Of a stretch of DNA of 64,000 nucleotides, positions 1 through 10,329 are shown in pieces. The DNA is from Rhodopseudomonas palustris (GTDB lineage: Bacteria > Pseudomonadota > Alphaproteobacteria > Rhizobiales > Xanthobacteraceae): assembly GCF_003226555.1 (NCBI RefSeq), contig NZ_QKQS01000023.1:1183263-1247262 (forward strand). The letters are read 5' to 3'. Under the pieces are notes generated by a model. That model saw only the letters and a list, made by a program, of their open reading frames with translations, was not told where the DNA came from and searched no databases. The translations under genes were made by a program, and so were the position numbers. Within the stretch, counting starts at the first letter, position 1, and every line of letters begins with the position of its first letter.

Positions 1-437
1 GCTCGTCGGCCTACGAGTCCCAGGTTCGGCGCAAGCTGGTGAGTTGCCCGCGCTGCGACTCGGTGAAGATCGAAAAGGCGATCATGGCGCCGCAGATCGT
101 CGGCAAGAAGGGCCGCGGCCGCGCGCCAGAACCGGCCGCCGCCGAACCCGCCGCGACCAGCGTCCCGGCCGAGACCGCGTCCGCCGATGCGCCGACGCCG
201 CTGCTGATGGCGCAGGAGCGCGAGCTGCGCGCCAAGCTGAAGGAATTGCGCGACCACATCGTCAAGACCGCCGACAATGTCGGCGAGCGCTTCCCCGATC
301 AGGCGCGCGCGATGCACTACGGCGATATCGAGCACCGCCCGATCTACGGCGAGGCCTCGCCGGCCGAAGCCAAGGCGCTGATCGACGAAGGCATCGAAGT
401 GGCGCCGCTGCCGGTGCTGCCGGACGATCGGAATTGA
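1..437 (+). CDS. DUF1178 family protein, 5'-truncated
   Basis: The frame is open from the first base of the window and ends at TGA 435-437, so the true start lies upstream. The visible 144 or so residues contain SSAYESQVRRKLVSCPRCDS followed by VEKAIMAP-like text (IEKAIMAPQI), the conserved core of DUF1178 proteins, small alphaproteobacterial proteins with a CPxC putative metal site. An Ala/Pro-rich linker follows, then a conserved C-terminal half with MHYGDIEHRPIYGEAS. The function is unknown. An internal GTG at 39 would give a shorter protein but would cut off the conserved segment, so I treat the gene as partial. Confidence 0.8.
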   Translation, partial: SSAYESQVRRKLVSCPRCDSVKIEKAIMAPQIVGKKGRGRAPEPAAAEPAATSVPAETASADAPTPLLMAQERELRAKLKELRDHIVKTADNVGERFPDQARAMHYGDIEHRPIYGEASPAEAKALIDEGIEVAPLPVLPDDRN

Positions 438-460
438 TGCGTGAGCCGCCAAGGACCAAC

Positions 461-580
461 TCTCTCATTCGTCATTCCGGGGCGCCGCGAAGCGGCGAGC
501 CCGGAATCCATACTCGCCGTTAGGGGTTATGGATTCCGGGCCTGCGCGCCAAGGCGCGCATCCCGGAATGACGAGCGAGA
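461..580. repeat. Palindromic intergenic repeat, CGTCATTCCGGG family
   Basis: Two arms, CGTCATTCCGGG at about 470-481 and CCCGGAATGACG at 562-573, flank an inner inverted pair (CCCGGAATCCATA / TATGGATTCCGGG). The RNA could fold into a long stem with GCGCC/GGCGC side hairpins. The same family recurs at 25992-26093 and 32775-32881. It has no coding content. Confidence 0.8.
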
Positions 581-616
581 GGTTTGATCGGCTGGCAGTC
601 GGCAGCGGTCTTGCCC

Positions 617-1054
617 ATGAACCCCGACACCCTTCTCTCCTGGCAATTCTGGGCGGTGCTGTCGGCGGTGTTCGCGGCGCTGACGGCGATCTTCGCCAAG
701 ATCGGCGTCGCCGATATCGACTCCAATCTCGCTACTTTCATCCGGACGGTGGTGGTGCTGGTAGCACTCGGCGGGCTGTTGGCGGCGACCGGAAAGCTAG
801 TCACCGACGGGCCGATCAGCGGCAAGACCTGGCTGTTCCTGATCTTGTCCGGGCTATGCACCGGGGCATCGTGGCTGTGCTACTTCCGGGCGCTCAAGCT
901 CGGCCCCGCCAGCCTGGTGGCGCCGATCGACAAGCTCAGCGTGGTGCTTGTCGTGCTGTTCGGCGTGTTGTTTCTCGGCGAGCGGCCGTCCGGCACCGAG
1001 TGGATCGGGATCGCGCTGATCGCCGCCGGCGCCGTGATCATCGCGCTGAAGTAA
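617..1054 (+). CDS. Half-size EamA-type membrane transporter
   Basis: This 145-residue protein is hydrophobic throughout, with about five membrane segments and the EamA signature (LCYFRALKLGPASLVAPIDKLSVVLVVLFGVLFLGERPSGTEWIGIALIAAGAVII, read in parts). It is half the size of ordinary ten-helix drug/metabolite transporters and probably acts as a dimer in the inner membrane. Its substrate is unknown. I chose ATG 617 (MNPDTLLSWQFW) over the in-frame TTG at 584 because the alternative would begin within the repeat edge and add a poorly conserved tail. It is convergent with the full-size EamA gene at 1055, with no gap between the stops. Confidence 0.8.
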   Translation: MNPDTLLSWQFWAVLSAVFAALTAIFAKIGVADIDSNLATFIRTVVVLVALGGLLAATGKLVTDGPISGKTWLFLILSGLCTGASWLCYFRALKLGPASLVAPIDKLSVVLVVLFGVLFLGERPSGTEWIGIALIAAGAVIIALK

Positions 1055-1954
1055 TCACACCGCGACCAGCAGCGCGACGCCGAGCACGATCAGGACGATG
1101 CCGAGGATCTCGCGCAGCGCCACCGGCTGCTTGAACGAGTAGTAGGCCACGGCCTGCGCGAACAGCACCTCGATCAGCGCCAGGGTGCGGACATTGGCGG
1201 CGGCGGTGAGCGCGAACGCCAGGAACCAGAACTGCGACGCTGCGGCGCCGACGAAACCGGCCAACATCGACGGCTGCCACAGCCTCAGGATGTCGCGCAG
1301 CACCTGCGGCGCCCGCGCCAAGAGATAGACGGTCAGCACCAGGGTCTGCACGCCGAGCGCAAGCACCAGCGTGAACGTCGCGGCGGTGACGAAGGTCACG
1401 TCCGGCACCACGATGATCGCGCCGCGAAACCCGACCGCCGACAGCGCGAAGGCTGCCGCCGCGCTCAGACCGAGCAGCGTCGGCCGCAGGCTGACGAGGC
1501 CGCGGGCGGCACCCGGCCGCAGTGCGGTGACCACCACGCCGACAGTGGCGATCAGGATCGCCACCACCTTCCACAGGTTCAGATGATCGCCGAGGAACAC
1601 GAAGCCGAAGATCGCGGTCTGGATCGCCTCGGTCTTCAGATAGGCGGTGGTGACCACGAACGAGCGTTCGTTCATCGCCGCCAGCATCATGCCGGTGGCG
1701 GCGATCTGCGACAGCGCGCCGAGCAGCAGCCACGGCCAGAACTCGAGGCCCGGCGACGGCATCGCATCGCCGGTCGCCACCATCACGCCGGCGAAGAACA
1801 GCAGCGAGAACGGGAAGCCGAACAGAAAGCGGATGTTGGTGGCGCCCCAGGTGCCGAGCGGTCCGGTCAGCGAACGCTGCATTGCGTTGCGCGCGACCTG
1901 ACCGAGCGCAGCGACGAGCGTGAAGGGAATCCAGAGTGAGGCGACGGTGAACAT
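1055..1954 (-). CDS. DMT superfamily (EamA) permease
   Basis: This is a 299-residue integral membrane protein with roughly ten hydrophobic segments and two EamA repeats. The first contains MNERSFVVTTAYLKTEAIQTAIFGFVFLGD, read in parts, and the second ends in VRTLALIEVLFAQAVAYYSFKQPVALREILGIVLIVLGVALL. The length fits the family. The likely role is export or import of a small metabolite across the inner membrane; the substrate cannot be read from sequence. ATG is at 1954. The gene faces the half-size EamA gene tail to tail. Confidence 0.85.
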   Translation of the reverse strand: MFTVASLWIPFTLVAALGQVARNAMQRSLTGPLGTWGATNIRFLFGFPFSLLFFAGVMVATGDAMPSPGLEFWPWLLLGALSQIAATGMMLAAMNERSFVVTTAYLKTEAIQTAIFGFVFLGDHLNLWKVVAILIATVGVVVTALRPGAARGLVSLRPTLLGLSAAAAFALSAVGFRGAIIVVPDVTFVTAATFTLVLALGVQTLVLTVYLLARAPQVLRDILRLWQPSMLAGFVGAAASQFWFLAFALTAAANVRTLALIEVLFAQAVAYYSFKQPVALREILGIVLIVLGVALLVAV

Positions 1955-2117
1955 GGCACAGGTGGCAGGAGGGACGCCGCACCCTCGGCGATCCGGTTAG
2001 CCGCGGTCAACCGGAACAGGGTCATGCCTGCATTGCGGGGCGCCGGTTTGCCGCTACACTTTGCCGGCGGTCTGCCGGATGATCGCGGGAAACCGGCCGG
2101 CCAGGGAGGATCGCACG

Positions 2118-2939
2118 ATGCGGACCTTGTGGTGGATCGTCGCCGTGCTGGCCGCGGCGCTGGGGCCTGCCGGCGCGGCTGCGGCGCAGGACGGCTTCCG
2201 CGGCAGCGAATGTCTGGCGATGGCGAATGCGACGCCGCGGGCGACGCCGGTCAGCTTGCGCCGGACTGCTGTGGCCGATCAGGTGACGATCAGCTATCGC
2301 GGCCACTCGACCTACACGATCGAAACGCCGGGCGGCGTGATGATCGCGACCGATTACAGCGGCAGCTACGACACCGGCCGGGTGCCCGACGTCGTCACCA
2401 TGAATCGGGCGCACTCGACCCACTACACGCTGGCCCCCGATCCGGCCATCGCCCATGTGCTGCACGGCTGGGGTGACAACGGCGAGGCGGCGAACATCCG
2501 CCTGCGGGTCGGCGACGTGCTGATCCGCAACGTGCCCACCGACATCCGCCGCTTCCGCTTCGACGACGGTTCCGGCGGCATGATCAAGGACGGCAATTCG
2601 ATCTTCATCTTCGAGGTCGCCGGGCTTTGCATCGGCCATCTCGGCCATCTGCACACCACGCTCGACGACAGCCACATCGCTGCGATCGGCCGGCTCGACA
2701 TCGTGATGGTGCCGATCGACGGCAGCTACACGCTGTCGCTCGAAGGCATGTCGGAAATCACCCGGCGCCTGCGCGCCTCGGTGGTGCTGCCGATGCACCG
2801 CTTCATGACGCCGCTGGATGATTTCATGCTGCGGATCGGCGCGTCCTTCACGGTCGATCAGCGCAGCGAACGCAGCTTGCGCATCTCGCGCGACACCCTG
2901 CCGGCGAAGCCGACGGTGATCATCTTGAAGGGTGTGTGA
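2118..2939 (+). CDS. Secreted metallo-beta-lactamase-fold hydrolase
   Basis: The product has 273 residues. It opens with a signal peptide (MRTLWWIV...AAAAQ, cleavage near residue 24). The body has the MBL-fold pattern of the UlaG-like group: ISYRGHSTYTIETPGGVMIATD, then MNRAHSTHYT in place of the usual HxHxDH, then a conserved HLGHLHTTLDDSHIAAIG and IDGSYTL, with MHRF near the C-terminus. The reduced first metal motif means metal binding may differ from classical family members. The start is fixed by AGGGAGGA at about 2102-2109. It is a single gene, probably periplasmic, with unknown substrate. Confidence 0.75.
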   Translation: MRTLWWIVAVLAAALGPAGAAAAQDGFRGSECLAMANATPRATPVSLRRTAVADQVTISYRGHSTYTIETPGGVMIATDYSGSYDTGRVPDVVTMNRAHSTHYTLAPDPAIAHVLHGWGDNGEAANIRLRVGDVLIRNVPTDIRRFRFDDGSGGMIKDGNSIFIFEVAGLCIGHLGHLHTTLDDSHIAAIGRLDIVMVPIDGSYTLSLEGMSEITRRLRASVVLPMHRFMTPLDDFMLRIGASFTVDQRSERSLRISRDTLPAKPTVIILKGV

Positions 2940-2947
2940 GCATTGGA

Positions 2948-3034
2948 GGGTGGGTCAGGCGCGTAGCGCCGTAACCCGCCATCTTCGGATCGCGGTGTGG
3001 AATTGGTGGGTTACGCGCTGCGCGCTAACCCACC
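2948..3034. repeat. GGTGGGTTACGC...GCGTAACCCACC-type palindromic repeat
   Basis: Two GC-rich half elements lie in the gap between convergent genes: GGTGGGTCAGGCGCG...CGCCGTAACCCGCC (about 2949-2980) and GGTGGGTTACGCGC...GCGCTAACCCACC (3005-3034). Each half is a hairpin. The element may serve as a terminator for the convergent MBL and ubiG genes. Confidence 0.7.
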
Positions 3035-3044
3035 TTACGGATTT

Positions 3045-3806
3045 CTACGGCACCGGCTCGGCGACCATCATGTAGTTCACGTCCATGTCGGGCGACAGCT
3101 TCCAGCGGTCGGCGAGCGGATTGAACACGAGGCCAGACTGTTCGGTGACGGTGAGCTTGAGCCGGTTCAGATGCTGCTCCAGCTCGGCCGGGGTGACGAA
3201 CTTGTCCCATTGATGGGTGCCGCGCGGCAGCCAGCGCATCACATACTCGGCGCCGACGATGGCGAGCGCGAAGCTCTTCCAATTGCGGTTCAGCGTCGCC
3301 ACCACCATGATCCCGGTCGGCTTTACCAGCGCGGCGCAGCGCGCCAGAAACGCGCCGACGTCGGTGACGTGCTCGATCACCTCCATCGCCAGCACGATGT
3401 CGAACCGCTCACGCGGGTCGATCTCCTCGACCATGATGTTGCGGTAGTCGATTGCCAGATGCGACTTGTCGGCGTGCAGCTTGGCGGCCGCGATGTTGGT
3501 GGCGGAGGGGTCGATCCCGATCACCTGGGCGCCGAGCCGGGTGAACGGCTCGCAGAGCAGGCCGGCGCCGCAGCCGATGTCCAGCATCCGCAGCCCCTCG
3601 AGGCAGCTCAGGCTCTTGGCGTTACGCTCGAATTTCCGGCAGGCGGCGTCGCGGATGAAGCTGATCCGCAAGGGATTGATCCGGTGCAGCGGGGCCATCT
3701 TGCCGGTCGGGTCCCACCACTCGGCCGACAGTTTGGAGAATTTCGCGATCTCGGCCGGATCGACGGTCGATGCCGGAGCGCCGGGGGTGTCGGGTTGCAG
3801 TGCCAT
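3045..3806 (-). CDS. ubiG: Ubiquinone biosynthesis O-methyltransferase UbiG
   Basis: This SAM-dependent O-methyltransferase of ubiquinone synthesis catalyses both O-methylations of the quinone ring. The product has 253 residues. SAM motif I LDIGCGAG is at residues 75-82, followed by IGIDPSATNI, DIVLAMEVIEHV and the family-typical AEWWDPTGKMAPLHRINPLR near the N-terminus. The C-terminus NPLADRWKLSPDMDVNYM is also typical. ATG 3806 (MALQPDTPG) gives the family length; an upstream in-frame extension to 4007 would overlap the lysC promoter and is unlike the family. It is divergent from lysC. Confidence 0.93.
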   Translation of the reverse strand: MALQPDTPGAPASTVDPAEIAKFSKLSAEWWDPTGKMAPLHRINPLRISFIRDAACRKFERNAKSLSCLEGLRMLDIGCGAGLLCEPFTRLGAQVIGIDPSATNIAAAKLHADKSHLAIDYRNIMVEEIDPRERFDIVLAMEVIEHVTDVGAFLARCAALVKPTGIMVVATLNRNWKSFALAIVGAEYVMRWLPRGTHQWDKFVTPAELEQHLNRLKLTVTEQSGLVFNPLADRWKLSPDMDVNYMMVAEPVP

Positions 3807-4015
3807 GGGGTGCGCGGTGCTCCTCAACGTCGGTGCCAGTATGTCTGTGCCTGTCCGTCCCGGCAAACGTCCGGAGCGGGCCTGCGCTTGTTCGGCGGCC
3901 GCAATGCCGTTGCTTGCCCGAAACCGCGGCGCTGTGTATGACGCGCCACGCGGCTGCCGACTGGCGGATTCCGCGTCATCCATATCCGTTGTCTGCAAGG
4001 ATTGCACTATTCGTC

Positions 4016-5269
4016 ATGGGCCGGCTGGTGATGAAATTCGGCGGCACGTCCGTCGCCAATATCGAGCGCATCCAGAACGTCGCGCGCCATGTCAAACGCG
4101 AGGTCGATGCCGGCCATGAGGTCGCCGTGGTGGTGTCGGCGATGTCCGGCAAGACCAACGAGCTGGTGGCCTGGTGCACCGAAGCCTCGTCGTTGCACGA
4201 CGCGCGCGAATACGATGCGGTGGTGGCGTCCGGCGAGCAGGTGACGTCCGGCCTTCTTGCAATTGCGCTGCAGTCGCTGGGTATTCAGTCCCGGTCCTGG
4301 CAGGGCTGGCAGATCCCGATCCGCACCAGCGACGCCCATGCGTCGGCCCGCATCGTCGAGATCGACGGCAGCGACATCATCAAGCGCTTCACCGAGCGCA
4401 AGGAAGTGGCGGTGATCGCCGGTTTCCAGGGCATCCACGCCGAAACGGGCCGGATCACCACGCTCGGCCGCGGCGGCTCCGACACCTCGGCGGTGGCGAT
4501 CGCGGCGGCGCTGAAGGCCGACCGCTGCGACATCTACACCGACGTCGACGGCGTCTACACCACCGATCCGCGGGTGGTTCCGAAGGCGCGCCGGCTCGAC
4601 AAAGTCTCGTTCGAAGAAATGCTGGAACTGGCCTCGCTCGGCGCCAAGGTGCTGCAGGTCCGCTCGGTCGAGCTCGGCATGGTGCACAACATGCCGATCT
4701 TCGTCCGTTCCAGTTTCGACAAGCCCGAAGATATCGATCCGCACGGCACGCCGCCGGGCACGCTGATCAGCAGCGAGGAGGACTCCATGGAGAACCACGT
4801 CGTCACCGGCATCGCCTTTTCCAAGGACGAGGCGCAAATCTCGGTGCGCCGGATCGAGGACAAGCCGGGCGTGGCGGCGTCGATCTTCGGGCCGCTGGCG
4901 GATGCCAACATCAATGTCGACATGATCGTGCAGAACGTCTCCGAAGACGGCAAGACCACCGACCTGACCTTCACGGTGCCGGCCTCCGACTTCGCCCGCG
5001 CCAAGCAGACCATCACCTCGGCGCAGGACAAGATTGGCTACGCCCGGTTCGACAGCGAGACCGACGTCGCCAAGGTGTCGGTGATCGGCTCGGGCATGCG
5101 CAGCCATGCCGGCGTCGCCGCCCAGGCGTTCACGGCGCTTGCCGCGCGCAACATCAATATCCGCGCGATCACCACCTCGGAGATCAAGTTCTCGGTGCTG
5201 ATCGATGCCGCCTATACCGAGCTGGCGGTGCGCACCCTGCATACGCTCTATGGACTGGATCAAGTTTAG
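4016..5269 (+). CDS. lysC: Aspartate kinase
   Basis: The enzyme phosphorylates aspartate in the first step of the Lys/Thr/Met/diaminopimelate pathway. The product has 417 residues. The N-terminal amino-acid kinase domain has KFGGTSV at 7-13, GRGGSDTSAVAIAAAL and DVDGVYTTDPR. The C-terminal half has two ACT domains (from about MENHVVTGIAFSKDEAQISV and VSVIGSGMRSHAGVAAQAF), which are the feedback-inhibition sites. ATG 4016 (MGRLVMKFGG) is the conserved start in relatives; ATG 4031 would begin directly at the kinase motif. It supplies the same pathway as dapD and dapE in this window. Confidence 0.95.
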   Translation: MGRLVMKFGGTSVANIERIQNVARHVKREVDAGHEVAVVVSAMSGKTNELVAWCTEASSLHDAREYDAVVASGEQVTSGLLAIALQSLGIQSRSWQGWQIPIRTSDAHASARIVEIDGSDIIKRFTERKEVAVIAGFQGIHAETGRITTLGRGGSDTSAVAIAAALKADRCDIYTDVDGVYTTDPRVVPKARRLDKVSFEEMLELASLGAKVLQVRSVELGMVHNMPIFVRSSFDKPEDIDPHGTPPGTLISSEEDSMENHVVTGIAFSKDEAQISVRRIEDKPGVAASIFGPLADANINVDMIVQNVSEDGKTTDLTFTVPASDFARAKQTITSAQDKIGYARFDSETDVAKVSVIGSGMRSHAGVAAQAFTALAARNINIRAITTSEIKFSVLIDAAYTELAVRTLHTLYGLDQV

Positions 5270-5605
5270 AACAATTTTTCGGTGATTTAAGAGCGCGCCC
5301 GGCTGCGATTGCCGGGTGCGGCTGGCAGGCGTTTTGCTTGGCAAATCAAGCGTCAATTCGCTATACGGCCTGAACGGCGCGGCGCGCTGACAGGCCGGTT
5401 GGCAAAGCCGGTGATGTTGCGTTGCGAAGGCACGGCGACGGTTTTCCGCGCGTCATGTCCCGCCGTTCGTTCGTGTGCGCGTGAGCGCTGGGGCCGACGT
5501 GCTCGGCCGCGGCCGGACCTGTGCCGGACGGTGATTGTCTTTAGAGCTTTTCCGCTGGTGTCGGTGCGCGCCGGAGGGCAAAGCTCGCAGAGGAGATTGC
5601 GACCC
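5270..5605 (+). other. lysC-ptsP intergenic leader
   Basis: This is 336 bases without a convincing gene. A CCCGGC...GCCGGG hairpin just after lysC (about 5298-5316) is not followed by a clear T-run. The ptsP frame stays open upstream through most of the gap, but GAGGAGATT at 5590-5598 and the family start favour initiation at 5606. I see no riboswitch. Confidence 0.5.
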
Positions 5606-7873
5606 ATGCGGAGCACGTCGGGCGGCCCCCGCGTCTTGCTGAGACGGCTCCGCGAAACCATGGCGGAGCAAGTCTCCGCGCAGGAACGCCTCGACAAGAT
5701 CGTGGTGCTGATCGCGGCCAACATGGTCGCCGAAGTGTGCTCGGTCTATGTGCTGCGGATCGACAACACCCTCGAACTCTACGCCACCGAAGGTCTGAAC
5801 CGCGAGGCGGTGCACCACACCGTGCTGAACGCGCACGAAGGTCTGGTCGGTCTGGTCGCCTCGGAAGCGACGCCGCTGAACCTGTCGGACGCACAGAGCC
5901 ATCCGGCGTTCTCGTTCCGCCCGGAAACCGGCGAAGAAATCTACCACTCCTTCCTGGGCGTGCCGATCCTGCGCGCCGGCAATACGCTCGGCGTACTGGT
6001 GGTGCAGAACCGCGCCAAGCGCACTTATGTCGAGGAAGAGGTCGAGGCGCTGCAGACCACCGCGATGGTGCTCGCTGAGATGATCGCCTCGGGCGAATTG
6101 TCGGCGCTGGCCCAGCCCGGTGCCGAGCCTGCAGCGCGGCATTCGATCCACAAGACCGGCGCGGTGCTGTCAGACGGTATCGCGCTTGGCCACGTCGTGC
6201 TGCACGAGCCGCGCGTCGTCATCACCAATTACATCGCCGAAGACCTGCCGAAAGAAATCAAGCGGCTCGACACGGCGCTGACCAAACTGCGCTCCGATCT
6301 CGACCGGATGCTGGAGCGCGGCGATTTCGCCGAAGGCGGCGAACACCGCGACGTGCTCGAAGCCTACCGGATGTTCGCCAATGACCACGGCTGGTCGCAC
6401 AAGCTGCACGAGGCGGTCGCCACCGGCCTCACCGCCGAAGCCGCGGTCGAGCGCGTGCAGTCCGACACCCGCGCCCGCATGCTGCGCTCGACCGATCCTT
6501 ATTTGCGGGACCGGCTGCACGACCTTGAAGATCTCGGCCATCGCCTGATGCGTCAGCTCGTCGGCCAGGATCATGCGCCCTCGCGTGACGAACTGCCCGA
6601 CAATGCCATCCTGATCGCGCGTTCGATGGGGCCCGCGGCGCTGCTCGATTACGATCGCAAGCGGTTGCGCGGCTTGGTGCTGGAGGAAGGCACCGCCAAT
6701 TCCCACGTTTCGATCGTGGCGCGGGCGCTGGGCATCGCTGCGGTCGGCGAGGTGCCGAACGCGCCGGGAATCGCCGATCCCGGCGACGCCATCATCGTCG
6801 ACGCCACCTCGGGTTCGATCTATGTGCGCCCCTCGGCGGAGATCGAATCGGCCTATGCAGAGCGGGTGCGATTCCGCGCCCGGCGCCAGGCGCAATATTC
6901 GGCGCTGCGTGATCTGCCTTGCGTCACCAAGGACGGCCAGCCGATCGACCTGATGATCAATGCCGGCCTGACCATCGATCTGCCGCATATCGAAGACACC
7001 GGCTCGTCGGGCATCGGCCTGTTCCGCACCGAGCTGCAGTTCATGGTCGGGCAGAGCCTGCCGCGCTCGTCCGATCAGCTCGCGCTGTATCGCGCCGTGC
7101 TCGACGCCGCCGGCAGCAAGCCCGTCACCTTCCGCACTCTCGACATCGGCGGCGACAAGGCGCTGCCCTATATGGAGACGGTGGTCGAAGAGAATCCGGC
7201 GCTGGGCTGGCGCGCGATCCGGCTCGGGCTCGACCGGCCCGGCCTGTTGCGCAGCCAGATCCGGGCGATGCTGCGCGCCGCTGCGGGTCGTTACCTGCGG
7301 GTGATGTTCCCGATGATCTCGGAGGTGGCCGAATTCGATGCCGCCAAGAGCATCATCGAGCGCGAGCTGACTTATCTGCGCCAGCACGGCCACACCCTGC
7401 CGGAGCGGGTCGATGTCGGCACCATGCTGGAAGTGCCGGCGCTGCTGTATCAGCTCGACGAGCTGTTCAAGCGCGCCGACTTCGTCTCGGTCGGCTCCAA
7501 CGATTTGTTCCAGTTCCTGTTCGCGGTCGATCGCGGCAATTCGAAAGTGTCGGAGCGGTTCGACACCTTGTCGGCGCCGATCCTGCGGGCGCTGCGCGAC
7601 ATCGTCCGCAAGGCGCGGGCGGCGAAGCGTTCGCTGTCGCTGTGCGGCGAGATGGCGTCGCAGCCGCTGGCGGCGCTGGCGCTGATCGCGATCGGCTATC
7701 GCTCGCTGTCGGTGTCGGCGCTGGCGCACGGCCCGGTCAAGGCGATGATCCTCGGCCTCGACCTCGCCAAGGCCGAGGCGATGATCGGTCCGCTGCTCGA
7801 CGCGCCGGCCGGCAGCGTTTCGATTCGCGACAAGCTGACCGAATTCGCCGAAGCGCATCAGCTCGCTTTGTAG
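5606..7873 (+). CDS. ptsP: Phosphoenolpyruvate-protein phosphotransferase of the nitrogen PTS (EI-Ntr)
   Basis: The protein moves phosphate from PEP to NPr, the first step of the nitrogen-related PTS regulatory chain. The product has 755 residues. An N-terminal GAF domain (about residues 20-170, [20 protein letters not shown] onward) precedes the EI domains. The phosphorylated His is His367 in [15 protein letters not shown]. The PEP-binding barrel has [37 protein letters not shown] and LCGEMA. ATG 5606 follows an RBS (GAGGAGA). The GAF domain may sense small ligands such as glutamine (known for the family). The gene follows lysC, as in relatives. Confidence 0.95.
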   Translation: MRSTSGGPRVLLRRLRETMAEQVSAQERLDKIVVLIAANMVAEVCSVYVLRIDNTLELYATEGLNREAVHHTVLNAHEGLVGLVASEATPLNLSDAQSHPAFSFRPETGEEIYHSFLGVPILRAGNTLGVLVVQNRAKRTYVEEEVEALQTTAMVLAEMIASGELSALAQPGAEPAARHSIHKTGAVLSDGIALGHVVLHEPRVVITNYIAEDLPKEIKRLDTALTKLRSDLDRMLERGDFAEGGEHRDVLEAYRMFANDHGWSHKLHEAVATGLTAEAAVERVQSDTRARMLRSTDPYLRDRLHDLEDLGHRLMRQLVGQDHAPSRDELPDNAILIARSMGPAALLDYDRKRLRGLVLEEGTANSHVSIVARALGIAAVGEVPNAPGIADPGDAIIVDATSGSIYVRPSAEIESAYAERVRFRARRQAQYSALRDLPCVTKDGQPIDLMINAGLTIDLPHIEDTGSSGIGLFRTELQFMVGQSLPRSSDQLALYRAVLDAAGSKPVTFRTLDIGGDKALPYMETVVEENPALGWRAIRLGLDRPGLLRSQIRAMLRAAAGRYLRVMFPMISEVAEFDAAKSIIERELTYLRQHGHTLPERVDVGTMLEVPALLYQLDELFKRADFVSVGSNDLFQFLFAVDRGNSKVSERFDTLSAPILRALRDIVRKARAAKRSLSLCGEMASQPLAALALIAIGYRSLSVSALAHGPVKAMILGLDLAKAEAMIGPLLDAPAGSVSIRDKLTEFAEAHQLAL

Positions 7874-7926
7874 CGACGCGGCCGTCCGCCGCTCCGTCGT
7901 CTTTCTGCGTTTATCCGAGATCGTCC

Positions 7927-9012
7927 ATGTCCACATTGCCCGAAGCCAAGCTCGACGTCCTCCTCGCGCATCATGCCGCGCTCGAAGCGCAGTTGATGGC
8001 GCAGGTCGGCGCCGAGGATTACGTCCGCATCACCCGAGAATTGTCGGAGCTCAATCCGCTGGTCGAAGCGGTGAAGAGCTATCGCCAGGTCCGCGACGAG
8101 CTCGGCGAGATGGACGAACTGCTCGAAGATCCCGCGACCGAACCGGAGATGCGGGCGATGGCCGAGGCCGAGCGCGACGCGCTCGACGCCCACCGCGACG
8201 AACTGATTCAGCAGATCCGCATCGCGCTGCTGCCGAAGGACGCGATGGACGAGCGCAACGTGATGCTGGAAATCCGCGCCGGCACCGGCGGCGACGAGGC
8301 CTCGCTGTTCGCCGGCGACCTGTTCCGGATGTACGAGAAGTTCGCTGCGCTGCAGGGCTGGAGCGTCGAAGTGATTTCGGCGAGCGAAGGCACGGTCGGC
8401 GGCTTCAAGGAGATCATCGCCGAGGTGAAGGGCCGCGGCGCGTTCGCCAAGCTGAAATTCGAATCCGGCGTCCACCGCGTGCAGCGCGTGCCCGACACCG
8501 AAACGCAGGGCCGCATTCATACGTCGGCGGCGACCGTCGCGGTGCTGCCCGAGGTTCAAGAGGTCGACGTCGACATCAAGCCGGACGATCTGAAGATCGA
8601 CACCATGCGGGCGCAGGGCGCCGGCGGTCAGCACGTCAACAAGACCGAATCGGCGATCCGCATCACCCATCTGCCGACCGGCATCGTGGTGATGATGCAG
8701 GACAGCCGGTCGCAGCATAAGAACCGCGCGTCGGCGATGAATATTCTGCGGTCGCGGATCTACGACGCCGAACAGCAGCGGCTCGACGCGGCCCGGTCCG
8801 CCGAGCGCAAGGCCAAGGTCGGCTCCGGCGACCGCTCCGAACGCATCCGCACCTACAACTTCCCGCAAGGTCGCGTCACCGATCACCGGATCAATCTGAC
8901 GCTGTACAAGCTGCCGCAAGTGATCGCCGGCGAAGCGCTCGGCGAACTGATCGACGCCCTCACCACCGAGCACCAGGCCGCACAGCTCGCCGAGCAGGGC
9001 AACGCCGCGTGA
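7927..9012 (+). CDS. prfA: Peptide chain release factor 1
   Basis: This factor recognises UAA/UAG stop codons and triggers peptide release on the ribosome. The product has 361 residues, the normal length. The GGQ catalytic loop is at residues 233-235 in [19 protein letters not shown]. The codon-recognition domain and the C-terminal [14 protein letters not shown] are intact. ATG 7927 ([10 protein letters not shown]). It is followed by prmC with a 4-base GTGA overlap, so the factor and the enzyme that methylates its GGQ glutamine are translationally coupled. Confidence 0.96.
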   Translation: MSTLPEAKLDVLLAHHAALEAQLMAQVGAEDYVRITRELSELNPLVEAVKSYRQVRDELGEMDELLEDPATEPEMRAMAEAERDALDAHRDELIQQIRIALLPKDAMDERNVMLEIRAGTGGDEASLFAGDLFRMYEKFAALQGWSVEVISASEGTVGGFKEIIAEVKGRGAFAKLKFESGVHRVQRVPDTETQGRIHTSAATVAVLPEVQEVDVDIKPDDLKIDTMRAQGAGGQHVNKTESAIRITHLPTGIVVMMQDSRSQHKNRASAMNILRSRIYDAEQQRLDAARSAERKAKVGSGDRSERIRTYNFPQGRVTDHRINLTLYKLPQVIAGEALGELIDALTTEHQAAQLAEQGNAA

Positions 9013-9878
9013 GCGAGGCGCCGACGATTGCCTCCGCGCGTCGTCGTCTCGCCCGGCAGTTTCAGGATGCGGCGATCGAATCGGCCGCGCTCGACGCCCG
9101 GCTATTGGTCGGCGAGGTCACCGGGCTCGATCTCACCGGTCTGCTTGTTCAGGCCGAGCGGGTCCTGACCGCTGCGGAGAACGAGCGACTGCAGGCATTC
9201 GCGGCGCGGCGGCTCGGCGGCGAGCCGGTGGCGCGTATTCTCGGTGTTGGCGAATTCTGGGGGCTGCCGTTCGAACTCTCCGCCGACACGCTGGTGCCTC
9301 GGCCCGATACTGAAACGATCGTCGAGGCTGCGCTCGCGTTCCTCGAAGAGCGATCCCTACGCGCGCCGCGGATCCTCGATATCGGTACCGGAAGCGGTGC
9401 GATCCTGCTGGCGTTGTTGCACGAATTACCAGGCGCGGCCGGCGTCGCCACCGATATCAGCCTCGGTGCGCTCCGCGTTGCGCGCTGCAATGCGAGGCGG
9501 CTCGGGCTTGCTGATCGCGCCGCGTTCGTCGCCTGCGACTACACCTCGGCGTTGCACGGCCCGTTCGACCTGATCGTCTCCAATCCTCCCTATATTCCAG
9601 GTAGCGAGATTGCGACGCTCGACCGCGAGGTGCGCGAGCACGATCCGCGCCGGGCGCTGGACGGCGGGGCCGACGGGCTCGACGCCTACCGGAAAATTAT
9701 CCCCGAATCGGTCCGGCTACTGCAACCAGACGGCGCCTTGGTGGTTGAGATCGGACAGGGGCAGGAGGACGACGTCAGCGCCCTGATGCGGACCTCGGGA
9801 TTATCCCTATCCGACCCGCTCCGGACTGATTTGTCAGGGATTTTCCGGGCCGTCACCGGGCGTCTCGCAGTGCACTGA
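9009..9878 (+). CDS. prmC: Release factor N5-glutamine methyltransferase
   Basis: PrmC methylates the glutamine of the GGQ motif in RF1 and RF2. The product has 289 residues, with an N-terminal helical substrate-binding domain (about 1-85), SAM motif [16 protein letters not shown] and catalytic NPPY at residues 192-195 ([11 protein letters not shown]). GTG at 9009 overlaps the prfA stop (GTGA), which fixes the start. The coupling to prfA matches the functional link. Confidence 0.95.
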   Translation: MSEAPTIASARRRLARQFQDAAIESAALDARLLVGEVTGLDLTGLLVQAERVLTAAENERLQAFAARRLGGEPVARILGVGEFWGLPFELSADTLVPRPDTETIVEAALAFLEERSLRAPRILDIGTGSGAILLALLHELPGAAGVATDISLGALRVARCNARRLGLADRAAFVACDYTSALHGPFDLIVSNPPYIPGSEIATLDREVREHDPRRALDGGADGLDAYRKIIPESVRLLQPDGALVVEIGQGQEDDVSALMRTSGLSLSDPLRTDLSGIFRAVTGRLAVH

Positions 9879-10329
9879 TGTCGGAACAAATTGCAAAAAA
9901 CCGCTTGGAATATCGACCGAGAGCGACTACGTTCCGCTCCAGATATCGGTAAGAGTGGCTGGCCCCGCGGTGCGGAGTGGGGCATGTTGATCTCGATGAG
10001 AGCCCCTGACCGAATAGGTTCCACACGGCGGCTTCGATTAAGCGCGATAGGCTGGGACAGCCGCGCAGCTTTCAGCCGCGGAGCGCACGAAAGCCTGACG
10101 ACTCACGCTTGAAGAACTCACGCGAGATGAGCTGAGCCCCTTAGCACGGGCTCGATGAATTGATCCGGCCGGCGGTGCGACGGCCGCCGGATTTGGAGAA
10201 CGCGTCTTTGTTGAGCGCGACACACGGCATTAGCGATTCGAGACTGATGGGCTGTTCGGACGGGCGTGGCCAGACCTGCGCGTAGCGCAGCCATGCCTTG
10301 CAAAATGGGGTTCGGTAAGAAGGTAGGAC
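9879..10329 (+). other. Long leader/intergenic region upstream of the DUF4167 gene
   Basis: This is 451 bases with no supported gene; short open frames on both strands have no recognisable content. A strong imperfect hairpin (ATCCGGC...GCCGGAT, about 10163-10192) sits about 140 bases before the DUF4167 start. TTGCAA at 9892 could be part of a promoter but I see no convincing -10. A long 5' leader or small RNA is possible. Confidence 0.4.

Noticed and set aside
4007-5356. Long open frame antisense to lysC, and similar long antisense frames across ptsP, yidC and the hydrogenase genes
   Set aside because: High GC removes stop codons in antisense frames; the sense proteins are unmistakable.
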